From Streptomyces sp. HNM0574 (GTDB lineage Bacteria > Actinomycetota > Actinomycetes > Streptomycetales > Streptomycetaceae): 64,000 nt of DNA. The stretch covers positions 1 through 64,000 of the forward strand of contig NZ_JAASAH010000011.1 of the NCBI RefSeq assembly GCF_012726235.1, in the 5' to 3' direction. Positions 16,126 to 24,008 of the stretch are shown here, piece by piece (the stretch's first letter is position 1; each line of letters begins with the position of its first letter). The translations under genes and the position numbers were made by a program. The notes under the pieces are model-generated. The model made no database searches. It saw only the letters and a program-made list of their open reading frames with translations, and had not been told where the DNA came from.

Positions 16126-16841
16126 GGCGTGGCCCTGCCTCCGGTTACGGGGGCGCCCTGCTCGGGCGTCTGCGGCCCCTGGACGTAGGCGTCGAAGAAC
16201 TGGTCGACGCGGCGGTCGTCGGCGGAGCGCAGCGACAACTGGTGGCCCCACGCGGTGAGTTTGACGGGGCTGTCCTGTCCGGGCACGGGGCTCATGAAGC
16301 GGTACGGGACGCCCTCGACCTTGGCCTTGAGCGCCTTGACGTCCGCGGCGTCGGCCCGGTCGGAGTAGGTGACCCAGACGGCGCCGTGCTCCAGGGTGTG
16401 CACGGCGTGCTCGTTGCGCACGGGCTCGGTGTAGACGTCGCCGTCGGCGTTCTGCCAGGTGGGGTGGTGCCGGCCGCCGGCCGGGGGCGTGGGGCCGCCG
16501 GAGTAGTCGACGCGACCCTCGGTGTGCTCGCGGCTGAGCCCCCGGTAGACCTTCTCGCCCTTGACGTTGGCCCGGTCCGGGTCGACGCGGCGGTCGCCGC
16601 CGGGCGCGGGGGCCTCGGCGGCGCTGCCCTGCCGGGACTCCGAACTGCCGCTCTCCGCCGTCGGGTTGGCCGTCACGGCGGTGCTCACGCCGACGACGGC
16701 GACGGTGGCGGCGGCCATGACGGTGGCCCGGAGCGGGGTGCTCAGCCGCGGGCGCCGGCCGGGGTCCGCTCCGGGTGACGTGCCGGGCGGTGTGCCGTCG
16801 TCCTGCGGCGCTCCTGAGGGGTTCGGGTGTTCGTACGACAT
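16122..16841 (-). CDS. DUF3105 domain membrane protein
   Basis: 239 residues from ATG 16841, with AGGGGAG upstream. A polar Pro/Gly-rich start precedes one membrane helix (residues about 37-58, RATVMAAATVAVVGVSTAVTA). The external part carries the DUF3105 pattern: GLSREHTEGRVDYSGGPTPPAGGRHHPTWQNADGDVYTEPVRNEHAVHTLEHGAVWVTY, with several His residues. It is translationally coupled to the DUF305 gene, a pairing I recall as common in actinobacteria. Function unknown; a metal-linked role outside the membrane is an inference. Confidence 0.87.
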   Translation of the reverse strand: MSYEHPNPSGAPQDDGTPPGTSPGADPGRRPRLSTPLRATVMAAATVAVVGVSTAVTANPTAESGSSESRQGSAAEAPAPGGDRRVDPDRANVKGEKVYRGLSREHTEGRVDYSGGPTPPAGGRHHPTWQNADGDVYTEPVRNEHAVHTLEHGAVWVTYSDRADAADVKALKAKVEGVPYRFMSPVPGQDSPVKLTAWGHQLSLRSADDRRVDQFFDAYVQGPQTPEQGAPVTGGRATP

Positions 16842-17293
16842 GGGACTCCCCTGGGTCTCTAGGGCTGCGGGGCAGGGGCGGCCGGAGCGCGGGCGCGCGT
16901 GCGGCGCGGGCGCGCGTCCGGGTCCCGCCCCTGTCATCCGGGGTCAACGACCGGCGGACGGGCGGGGAACGGCCAATACCTCCGCATTCCCCCGCCTTTC
17001 CGCACTCGCGCGCCCGGGGGCCGCGCGCCCCTCGCTCCCGTCCCGCGCCCCCGCACCCCCTCGCCCGCCGTCCGCACGCCCGGCGCGTGACGGGAGGGGC
17101 GGGAGGCGGCTTCCGGTCAACTCGGGGCCGCTGTGGGGGAGTTCGGGGCGCGCGGCGACGCGTGGGCATGTGAGGAAGGACACACTTGTGCATCCGCGTC
17201 CCGGCGAGCGCGGCGATTATGCGACTGGCACGCAGGGAAGTGCTTGCTGTGGCCGGAGGCCCGATGCCCGGCCGGTCCACCCGAGGGGGATTG
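16842..17293. other. Divergent intergenic region, GC-rich
   Basis: About 450 bases between the DUF3105 gene and the 134-residue gene. Very GC-rich with short inverted repeats; I see no convincing gene or promoter. The right-hand part (17186 onward) is in frame with the next gene and could be an N-terminal extension, but its composition does not look like protein. Confidence 0.4.
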
Positions 17294-17698
17294 ATGAGCA
17301 CCACGAAGCCGGCCCGTACCGCCGAGACGGCCGAACAGGCCGACGGGGCCCGCGAGATCGACGACATCGACGACAGTACCGACGGGCTCGACCCGCTGGA
17401 CGGAGACACCTACGACATCGTCCGGGTCGCCTGCCCGGACTGCCGCCGGCCGATCGGTCTGCTGGCGGACGAGGACGAGCTCCCCGTGCACGCGCTCTGC
17501 GCGTCCCCGTGGGACCCGTTCGGGCTGACCGTCTGCCAGGGCACCGGAACCCCCGCGTCCGAGGCGCTGCCCTACGACGACGGTCCGGACCCGCAGGACC
17601 AGGACGTGGCCGTCCTGCTGACCCTCCCGGAGGGGCTGGACTGGCGGATGCAGCCGTTCTCCCACGCCGGCCGCGTCCCCGCGCAGCGGGCCGCCTGA
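17294..17698 (+). CDS. Conserved hypothetical protein with CxxC pair
   Basis: 134 residues using ATG at 17294, which has GAGGGGG 6-12 bases upstream; an upstream in-frame GTG at 17186 would add 36 residues of low plausibility. The N-terminus is acidic (REIDDIDDSTDGLDPLDGD). A CPDCRRPIG knuckle near residue 50 and HALC about 20 residues later could bind zinc. The C-terminal half is acidic and soluble. No membrane segment. I do not recognise the family. A hairpin follows. Confidence 0.65.
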   Translation: MSTTKPARTAETAEQADGAREIDDIDDSTDGLDPLDGDTYDIVRVACPDCRRPIGLLADEDELPVHALCASPWDPFGLTVCQGTGTPASEALPYDDGPDPQDQDVAVLLTLPEGLDWRMQPFSHAGRVPAQRAA

Positions 17699-17711
17699 GC
17701 GGCCGTCCCCC

Positions 17712-17733
17712 GGCGGCGTCCCGCGACGCCGCC
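17712..17733 (+). terminator. Hairpin after the CxxC protein gene
   Basis: Perfect 9-base stem GGCGGCGTC/GACGCCGCC with a CCGC loop, 13 bases past the stop. Confidence 0.55.
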
Positions 17734-17902
17734 ACCTCATCCCACCCGCGCCCGGGCCCCGACGGCCCGGACCGGCGCCTGCCCTGAACAGGCCCTGACT
17801 CGCGCGGAGTTCACCGGACCCTCCGTCCGTCCCCGCCGACGAGAACCGGTCTCACCCGTGTCCCTCCCCGGCGCGGGCGCGCGGCGCGGGCAGCATGCCG
17901 TC

Positions 17903-18562
17903 ATGGCGGAAACCTCCAGGAGCCCCGAGCGGCTCGTACGGACCCTGCTCGACCGGCACGGGCGGACCTACGCCGGGCAGGCGGGCATCACGCTGCGGGA
18001 CACCCCGTCGCCGCTGTACCGGCTGCTGGTGCTCTCGCACCTGCTCAGCGCCCGCATCCGGGCCGACATCGCGGTGGGCTCGGCCCGGGAGCTCTCGCGC
18101 GCCGGAATGCGCACCCCGCGCCGGATGGCCGACGCGAGCTGGCAGGAGCGGGTCGACGCACTGGGGCGCGGCGGGTACCGGCGCTACGACGAGAAGACCG
18201 CCACCCAGCTCGGCGAGGCCGCCGGGCTGCTGCTGGAGGAGTACCGCGGCGACTTGCGCCGCCTCCGCGCGGACGGCTCCCCCGAGACCCGGCTGCGGGA
18301 GCTGCCGGGCATCGGGCCGACGGGCACGGGCATCTTCCTCCGCGAAGTGCAGGCCGTGTGGCCGGAGTTGGAACCCCGGATCGACGGCAAGGCGCTGCAG
18401 GGCGCGCGCCGCCTGGGCCTGCCGGAGTCCGCCGGGGCGCTGGCGCGGCTGGTGCGCGAGGACCCGGCGGAGGTGGCGCGGCTGGCGGCGGCGCTGGTGC
18501 GGGCCGCGCTCGACGCGTCCGTCGCCGACGACGTGCTGGACGCCGCCGGCGAGGGACGCTGA
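17903..18562 (+). CDS. Endonuclease III-like helix-hairpin-helix (HhH-GPD) protein
   Basis: 219 residues from ATG 17903. The fold resembles base-excision glycosylases: YRLLVLSHLLSARIRADIAVGSARELSRAG for the helical core and LRELPGIGPTGTGIFLREVQAVWPELEPRIDGKAL, where LPGIGPTGTGIFLRE is the HhH motif (near residue 137) and the Asp in RIDGKAL sits where the GPD aspartate is expected. The Lys found after the HhH in bifunctional enzymes is not evident, and the C-terminal Cys cluster of Nth (4Fe-4S) is absent. It may be a monofunctional glycosylase or a non-catalytic relative. Confidence 0.75.
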   Translation: MAETSRSPERLVRTLLDRHGRTYAGQAGITLRDTPSPLYRLLVLSHLLSARIRADIAVGSARELSRAGMRTPRRMADASWQERVDALGRGGYRRYDEKTATQLGEAAGLLLEEYRGDLRRLRADGSPETRLRELPGIGPTGTGIFLREVQAVWPELEPRIDGKALQGARRLGLPESAGALARLVREDPAEVARLAAALVRAALDASVADDVLDAAGEGR

Positions 18563-18571
18563 ACCGGTCGG

Positions 18572-19747
18572 TCAGGCCCCGCTCTCGGGGCCCGCGAGGT
18601 GGCGGGCGATGACCACGCGCTGGATCTGGTTGGTGCCCTCGACGATCTGCAGCACCTTCGCCTCGCGCATGTAGCGCTCGGCGGGGAAGTCGGCGGTGTA
18701 GCCGTATCCGCCGAGGAGCTGGACGGCGTCGGTGGTGACCTGCATGGCCGTGTCGCTGCAGAACAGCTTGGCCATGGCGGCCTGTTGGGAGAAGGGCTTG
18801 CCCGCGTCCCGCCGCCTGGCCGCGTCGAGGTACAGCGCGCGGCCGGCCGCGATCCGGGTGGCCATGTCGGCCAGCATGAAGCGCAGGCCCTGGAAGTCGG
18901 CGATCGGACGGCCGAACTGCTCGCGCCCGAGCACGTACGCGTGCGCCTCGTCGAGCGCCGCCTGGGCGAGCCCGGTGGCGCAGGCGGCGATGCCGAGGCG
19001 GCCCGCGTCGAGCGCGGCGAGGGCGACGGTGAAGCCCTGCCCCTCGTCGCCGAGGCGGCGCGCGTCCGGGACGCGTACGCCGTCGAAGTGGACCTGCGCC
19101 GTGGGCGATCCGTTCATGCCCATCTTGTGCTCGGGCGCGGCGGCGCTGAGCCCCTCGGCGTCGCCGGGTACGAGGAAGGCGGTGATGCCGCGCGGGCCCT
19201 CGCCGCCAGTGCGGGCGAGGACGGTGTAGAAGTCGGCGATCCCGCCGTGCGTGATCCAGGACTTGGTGCCGTCCAGGACCCAGTCGTCGCCGTCCCGCAC
19301 GGCGCGGGTGCGCAGCGAGGCGGCGTCGGAGCCCGAGGACGCCTCGGAGAGGCAGTACGCGCCGAGGAGGCCGCCACCGAGCATGGCGGGCAGGTGTTCG
19401 GCACGCTGCTCCTTGGTGCCGAAGGTGGCCAGGGCGTGGCAGGCGAGGGAGTGGACGCTGGTGCCGAGGCCGACGGTGAGCCGGGCCGCGGCCAGTTCCT
19501 CGAAGACCTGGAGGGTGACCTCGTAGGGCTGGTCGCCGCCGCCGTACTCCTCCTCGTACGGGAGGCCGAGCAGGCCGGAGCGGGAGAGCAGGCGGAAGGT
19601 CTCGCGGGGGAAGCGGCCCTCGTGCTCGCCCTCGTCCGCCGCGGGCCGGATCTCGCGCCCGGCGAGTTCGCGTACCAGGCCGATGAGGTCCCGGGCTTCC
19701 CGGGTGGGCAGTTGGCGGTCCACCGGCTGGGGTCCGTGCTCGGGCAT
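18572..19747 (-). CDS. Acyl-CoA dehydrogenase
   Basis: 391 residues from ATG 19747 with AGGAGGAG upstream. All domains are present: N-terminal helices, the FAD/substrate middle domain (YCLSEASSGSDAASLRTRAV, WVLDGTKSWITHGGIADFY), and the C-terminal helices (AQAALDEAHAYVLGREQFGRPIADFQGLRFMLADM, LLGGYGYTADFPAERYMREAKVLQIVEGTNQIQR). Glu370 in IVEGTNQIQR is the usual catalytic base. It oxidises acyl-CoA thioesters to 2-enoyl-CoA with electron transfer to ETF; chain specificity is not readable. It is a single gene, divergent from the chitinase. Confidence 0.95.
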   Translation of the reverse strand: MPEHGPQPVDRQLPTREARDLIGLVRELAGREIRPAADEGEHEGRFPRETFRLLSRSGLLGLPYEEEYGGGDQPYEVTLQVFEELAAARLTVGLGTSVHSLACHALATFGTKEQRAEHLPAMLGGGLLGAYCLSEASSGSDAASLRTRAVRDGDDWVLDGTKSWITHGGIADFYTVLARTGGEGPRGITAFLVPGDAEGLSAAAPEHKMGMNGSPTAQVHFDGVRVPDARRLGDEGQGFTVALAALDAGRLGIAACATGLAQAALDEAHAYVLGREQFGRPIADFQGLRFMLADMATRIAAGRALYLDAARRRDAGKPFSQQAAMAKLFCSDTAMQVTTDAVQLLGGYGYTADFPAERYMREAKVLQIVEGTNQIQRVVIARHLAGPESGA

Positions 19748-20217
19748 GGCGGCGCTCTCCTCCTGTGGGTGCGGCGACGGCGCGGGGGTGGGCGCCGCCG
19801 TGGTCGTCCCCGCGCGTGGGCTCGCGGGGCAGGGTGTCGCTGCCGTGTCCGCGGGTGCCGCGCGTCGGTTCGCGACCGGGGCTGACCTGCGGTGTGGCGA
19901 ACAGGAGTATGCCCGATCACCGGCCTCACGTCACTGCCCCGCAGGGGGTGTGGCCAGGAATGACGGGCTCGCGGCCGGGGCGTTCCGGTCCCGTGCCGTC
20001 CTCGCGTCCGGCGGCCCCGGACGGCGGGTGGCCGGTGCACGGGGCACGGACCCGAAATTGGTCCGGACCATTGACGTATTGGTCTAGTCCTCCTAGGTTC
20101 CCAGGCTGAACACGCCGCGTGCCGGGGCTCGTTGGGCCCGCCGCGGACGGAGCACGGCCAGCACGGACCCAGCGCGGGCAAGGACGCCCCCGCCTCCCCA
20201 CTTCTGCGAGGAGAACC
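19748..20217. other. Divergent intergenic region (acyl-CoA dehydrogenase / chitinase)
   Basis: About 470 bases without a credible gene. The right part holds the chitinase promoter and DasR-type repeats; the rest shows no feature I can support. Confidence 0.6.
20057..20099 (+). promoter_or_regulatory. Chitinase promoter with two DasR-type operator repeats
   Basis: A -35 TTGACG (20071-20076) and a -10 TAGGTT (20094-20099) are spaced by 17 bases. A palindrome ATTGGTCCGGACCATT (20057-20072) overlaps the upstream side of the -35, and ATTGGTCTAGTCCTCC (20078-20093) fills the spacer. Both match the 12-base TGGTCTAGACCA-like direct repeats of Streptomyces chitinase promoters, bound by the GlcNAc regulator DasR. 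Repression with release by GlcN-6-P is expected from the known system. Confidence 0.82.
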
Positions 20218-21474
20218 ATGCTCGGACCGAACGGCAGACGACCGCGACACCGCAGGCGCACCGTCTTCGCCCTGATCGCCTCGGCCTGCGCCGCGATCAT
20301 GGCCGCCGCGATCCTGGCCCCGGTGGCCAGCGCCGGGGGCGAGAAGAAGCCGCAGACCCAGCGCAGCTCGGCGGCCGCGGGCAAGGTGGTCGGGTACTTC
20401 ACCAACTGGGGTGTCTACCAGCGGAATTACCACGTCAAGAACATCGACACCTCCGGCTCGGCGAAGAAGCTGACGCACATCAACTACGCCTTCGGCAACG
20501 TCCAGGGCGGCAAGTGCACCATCGGTGACGGTTACGCCGACTACGAGAAGGCGTACACCGCCGGCCAGAGCGTCGACGGCAAGGCCGACACCTGGGACCA
20601 GCCGCTGCGCGGCAACTTCAACCAGCTGCTGAAGCTGAAGAAGAAGTACCCGCACCTGAAGGTGCTGTGGTCCTTCGGCGGCTGGACCTGGTCCGGCGGC
20701 TTCGGCCAGGCGGCCCAGAACCCGGAGGCGTTCGCGCAGTCCTGCTACGACCTGGTCAACGACAAGCGCTGGGCGGGCCTGTTCGACGGGATCGACATCG
20801 ACTGGGAGTACCCCAACGCCTGTGGTCTGACCTGCGACAAGAGCGGGCCGCAGGCCTTCGGCAACGTGATGAAGGCGATGCGCGCCAAGTTCGGCAAGCA
20901 GCTCGTCACCGCGGCCATCCCGGCCGACGCCTCCAAGGGCGGCAAGCTGGACGCCACGGACTACGGCTCGGCGGCGGCGCACGTCGACTGGTACCTGCCG
21001 ATGACGTACGACTACTTCGGCGCCTGGGACGCGAAGGGCCCGACGGCCCCGCACTCCCCGCTCACCTCCTACCCGGGCATCCCGAAGGAGGGGTACAACA
21101 CCGACGCCACGGTGAAGAAGCTGAAGGCCATGGGCGTACCGGCGAACAAGATGCTGCTCGGGCTCGGCTTCTACGGACGCGGCTGGAACGGCGTCAAGGA
21201 CGCCAAGCCCGGCGGGACCGCGACGGGTGCCGCGCCCGGCACCTACGAGGCGGGCATCGAGGACTACAAGGTGCTCAAGACCCGCTGCCCGAGCAACGGC
21301 GAGGTGGCCGGTACGGCGTACGCCAAGTGCGGTGACCAGTGGTGGAGTTACGACACTCCCGCCACCATCGCCGCGAAGACCGGCTGGGGCTCGCAGCAGG
21401 GCCTGGGCGGCTCCTTCTTCTGGGAGCTGAGCGGCGACACCAACAACGGCGAGCTGATCAACTCCATCAAGTAG
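20218..21474 (+). CDS. Secreted family 18 chitinase (catalytic domain only)
   Basis: 418 residues from ATG 20218, with GCGAGGAG upstream. A long Sec signal peptide (basic RRPRHRRR, then VFALIASACAAIMAAAILAPVASA) is followed by a GH18 barrel: KVVGYFTNWGVYQRNYHVKN, LKVLWSFGGWTWSGGF, and DGIDIDWEYP with proton donor Glu197. MTYDYFGAWD and the C-terminal GSFFWELSGDTNNGELI complete the barrel. No chitin-binding domain is present. It hydrolyses chitin outside the cell and feeds GlcNAc uptake. In S. coelicolor the chitinase at this position is, as I recall, ChiD (SCO1429). Predicted to be controlled by DasR. Confidence 0.95.
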   Translation: MLGPNGRRPRHRRRTVFALIASACAAIMAAAILAPVASAGGEKKPQTQRSSAAAGKVVGYFTNWGVYQRNYHVKNIDTSGSAKKLTHINYAFGNVQGGKCTIGDGYADYEKAYTAGQSVDGKADTWDQPLRGNFNQLLKLKKKYPHLKVLWSFGGWTWSGGFGQAAQNPEAFAQSCYDLVNDKRWAGLFDGIDIDWEYPNACGLTCDKSGPQAFGNVMKAMRAKFGKQLVTAAIPADASKGGKLDATDYGSAAAHVDWYLPMTYDYFGAWDAKGPTAPHSPLTSYPGIPKEGYNTDATVKKLKAMGVPANKMLLGLGFYGRGWNGVKDAKPGGTATGAAPGTYEAGIEDYKVLKTRCPSNGEVAGTAYAKCGDQWWSYDTPATIAAKTGWGSQQGLGGSFFWELSGDTNNGELINSIK

Positions 21475-21531
21475 CCGGAAGCGCGGGGGAATCAGCGGGG
21501 GAACGCGCGTCAGCGCGTGTGGGGTGAGTGG

Positions 21532-21564
21532 CGGGCGGGGTGCCGGGTTCCGGCGCCCCGCCCG
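21532..21564. terminator. Hairpin between chitinase and the convergent M20-like gene
   Basis: A 15-base stem with one G-U wobble (CGGGCGGGGTGCCGG / CCGGCGCCCCGCCCG) and a GTT loop, between convergent genes. Confidence 0.75.
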
Positions 21565-21584
21565 TCCGTGCGCGGCGCTTCCCG

Positions 21585-22244
21585 TCAGGCGCCGTGCGGG
21601 GTCGGGGCGCGGTACGGGGTGCCCGTGACGTCCAGCTCGTGCGGCGGGCGGACGGCGGGCGGGGACGAGAGCGGGGAGTCCAGCGCGAAGGTGCCGGTGT
21701 CGCTGAGCAGCACCGCGTGCTCCGAGAAGAACTCGGCCTTGTGCGGGTGCGAGAGCGGGTCCGGCTCGGCCGCGTACCCGTGCCGGTGCAGTTCGCTCAT
21801 GTGCTCGCTCGGGTGTCCGATGGCGCTGCGCGCCGTGCCGACGTGGCCCTGCCCGGGGAGGAAGGTGAGCTTCGCGGAGAAGTCGCCGCCCGGGGCGCGC
21901 AGCACGGCGATGTGCAGCATCACCGGCAGCCCGGCGCCGGAGGCGCCCGAGGCCGGGCTCTCGGACTCGGTGCCGTAGTGCCCGTACAGCAGCACCGTGG
22001 GAACGTCGCTGTCGCCGAGGCTCTGGCCCAGCACCGCCTCGCCGGCGGACGGGGTGCGCAGCGTCCGCATCTCCCAGGCCCGCTCCCCGGAGAACGCCGC
22101 CATCAGGTGACCGACCGTGGTGCGGTACGAGGCGGTGGGGAAGCGCCCGGGGTCGGAGAGGGAGCGCAGCGCGATCAGCCGCTCCAGGTCCGACATGGCG
22201 CGTGGCAGCAGCTGTTGGACGGCCTCGCTGAGGTTGGTGAACAC
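21585..22244 (-). CDS. Shrunken, degenerate M20-type peptidase homologue
   Basis: 219 residues from GTG 22244 (GGAGG 7 bases upstream). The N-terminus looks like an M20 dipeptidase (LPRAMSDLERLIALRSLSDPGRFP), and PTVLLYGHYGTESES corresponds to the metal motif VLLYGHYDVQ but lacks the metal-binding Asp. LPGQGHVGTA, and LLSDTGTFALDSPLSSPPAV near the end, resemble other M20 segments, so most of the catalytic and lid domains are missing (intact relatives are about 450 residues). There is no internal stop, and a good ribosome site and terminator remain. It is either a decayed gene or a non-enzymatic derivative. Confidence 0.6.
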   Translation of the reverse strand: MFTNLSEAVQQLLPRAMSDLERLIALRSLSDPGRFPTASYRTTVGHLMAAFSGERAWEMRTLRTPSAGEAVLGQSLGDSDVPTVLLYGHYGTESESPASGASGAGLPVMLHIAVLRAPGGDFSAKLTFLPGQGHVGTARSAIGHPSEHMSELHRHGYAAEPDPLSHPHKAEFFSEHAVLLSDTGTFALDSPLSSPPAVRPPHELDVTGTPYRAPTPHGA

Positions 22245-22373
22245 GGCCCGTCCTCCTTCCCTGTCCGCGGGTGCCTCGCCCTCGGGGGCCGGGCGGCGCG
22301 CGCCCGGCAGGGCCCCGCACGACTCAGTGAAGCAACCTCCGGAGCGCGGGGCAAAAGGGGCGTACGGGGCGGG

Positions 22374-22847
22374 TCAGGTCAGCTCCTCGGCGAGGAGGTC
22401 CATGAGCAGGCCGTCGCGCCACTCCCCCGTGTGGTGGTCGCGCCAGTACCGGCGCAGGACGCCGACGGGCCGGAAGCCGACCTTGGTGTAGCTGCGGACG
22501 GCGGGTGCGTTGTCGGCGGCCGGGTCGATGGTGAGCCGGTGATGGCCGCGTTCGTCGATCAGCCAGCGGGCGAGGGTGCGTACCGCGTCGGTGCCGATGC
22601 CGCGGCCCTGGAGGCCGGTGGTGAGGAAGATGTCGATGCCCGCGTGCCGGTACTCGGGCTCGTTCTCCTCCGCGTACTGCACCGCTCCGGCGAGCTGCCC
22701 GTCGACGAGGATCACGAAGGTGTCCTCGAAGTCTTCGGGGACGCTCCACCACGCGTCGACGGACGGCTCGCGCACGATCCGGAAGAGGGCTTCGGCGTCG
22801 TCCTCCGTCGCCGGACGCAGGATGACCTGATCACCGTGGAGTTCCAT
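22374..22847 (-). CDS. GNAT acetyltransferase, aminoglycoside 6'-N-acetyltransferase-like
   Basis: 157 residues from ATG 22847; an earlier in-frame start has no ribosome site. GNAT features: RPATEDDAEALFRIV, the acetyl-CoA loop IFLTTGLQGRGIGTDAVRTLARWL, and a C-terminal YTKVGFRPVGVLRRYWRDHHTGEWRDGLLMDLL. The combination of WWSVPEDFED near the start, IDPAADNAPAVRSYTKVGF, and the ending resembles the AAC(6') branch that also contains many environmental GNATs of unknown substrate. Resistance should not be assumed. Cytoplasmic. Confidence 0.8.
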   Translation of the reverse strand: MELHGDQVILRPATEDDAEALFRIVREPSVDAWWSVPEDFEDTFVILVDGQLAGAVQYAEENEPEYRHAGIDIFLTTGLQGRGIGTDAVRTLARWLIDERGHHRLTIDPAADNAPAVRSYTKVGFRPVGVLRRYWRDHHTGEWRDGLLMDLLAEELT

Positions 22848-22904
22848 GCGGCCATTCTGGTTCCGCGCGGCCGCCGCGCCCAAGGGGTTTACCGGCACCC
22901 CGGC

Positions 22905-23936
22905 TCACGGCCGGTGGCCCTCCGGGACGCGTTCCGCCTCGGGGACGGGGCCCGGCGCGGTGCCCTCGCCGAACGGCCTGCCGCCGAGCCGCTCGCGGTG
23001 GTGCGGCGTCAGCCAGGACGACAGGTCCGGGCCCAGGGGGACGATCGCGGTGGGGTTGATGCCGGTGTGCACCTGGTAGTAGTGCCGCTTGATGTGGTCG
23101 AAGTCGACCGTGTCCCCGAAGCCGGGGGTCTGGTACAGGTCCCGGACGTACGCCCACAGCACCGGGTTCTCGGCGAGCTTCTCGCGGTTGCACTTGAAGT
23201 GGCCGTGGTAGACGGCGTCGAACCGCACCAGCGTGGTGAACAGCCGGATGTCGGCCTCGGTGAGCGTCTCCCCCATCAGGTAGCGCTGCCCGGACAGCCG
23301 CTCGGTGAGGGCGTCGAGGCGGCGGAAGACGTCCCGGCAGGCGGCCGCGTACTCGTCCTGGGTGGTGGCGAAACCGGCCCGGTACACCCCGTTGTTGAGG
23401 TCCCGGTGGACGCCGTCCATCACCTCGTCCATCTCGTCCCGCAGGTCCTGTGGGTACAGCTCGGGGGCGCCGGGGCGGTGCAGGGCCGTCCACTCGGTGG
23501 CCAGGTCCAGGGTCAGCTGCCGGTAGTCGTTGGTGACCAGCCGGCCGCTGGGGACGTCGACGACGGCCGGGACGCTCACCCCGCCGGGATAGCCGGTCTC
23601 GCGCGCGTCGTACGCCTCGCTCAGGAAGCCGATGCCGAGGACCGGGTCGCGCCCGCCGGGGTCGAGCGTGAAGCGCCAGCTGCGGCTGTCCTGGATCGGG
23701 TCGGCGACGGCGACGGGCAGCGCCTCCTCCAGGCCGAGCAGCCGCCGCGAGACCAGCGCCCGGCTGGCCCAGGGGCAGGCCCGGCTGACGACCAGCCGGT
23801 AGCGGCCCGGCTCGACGGGCCAGCCGTCGCGGCCGTCGGCGGTGATCCGGTCGGCGAAGTGGCTCGGGGAGCGCCGGAACTTCTTCCGGCCGTACTCGGC
23901 GTTGCCGTCCTCGCCCGCGCTGCGGTCGCCGCTCAT
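22905..23936 (-). CDS. Xi-class glutathione-transferase-like (S-thiolyl-hydroquinone reductase)
   Basis: 343 residues. Residues about 45-60 contain VVSRACPWASRALVSRRL with Cys54 as the redox cysteine, the signature of xi-class GSTs such as E. coli YqjG. The thioredoxin-like domain continues with the substrate loop SVPAVVDVPSGRLVTNDYRQL. The helical domain has VYRAGFATTQDEYAAACRDVFRRLDALTERLSGQRYLMGETLTEADIRLFTTLVRFDAVYHGHFKCN. Related enzymes reduce glutathionyl-hydroquinones. Streptomyces normally make mycothiol and not glutathione, so the physiological thiol is probably different. Confidence 0.87.
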   Translation of the reverse strand: MSGDRSAGEDGNAEYGRKKFRRSPSHFADRITADGRDGWPVEPGRYRLVVSRACPWASRALVSRRLLGLEEALPVAVADPIQDSRSWRFTLDPGGRDPVLGIGFLSEAYDARETGYPGGVSVPAVVDVPSGRLVTNDYRQLTLDLATEWTALHRPGAPELYPQDLRDEMDEVMDGVHRDLNNGVYRAGFATTQDEYAAACRDVFRRLDALTERLSGQRYLMGETLTEADIRLFTTLVRFDAVYHGHFKCNREKLAENPVLWAYVRDLYQTPGFGDTVDFDHIKRHYYQVHTGINPTAIVPLGPDLSSWLTPHHRERLGGRPFGEGTAPGPVPEAERVPEGHRP

Positions 23937-24008
23937 GGGCAGCCTCCTGTCCGTCGCAGGTCCTCCCCCACTGTCAGGCCGGTGCGGCGGGGGACGCCAC
24001 AGGAACGC

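Noticed and set aside
16842..17185. Possible small genes in the DUF3105 upstream gap
   Set aside because: All frames are short or shadow-like, with no ribosome site or recognisable sequence.
17226..17247. TGGCAC...TTGC pattern resembling a sigma-54 promoter upstream of the CxxC protein gene
   Set aside because: The spacing is too long for a -24/-12 element, and Streptomyces are not known to have sigma-54.
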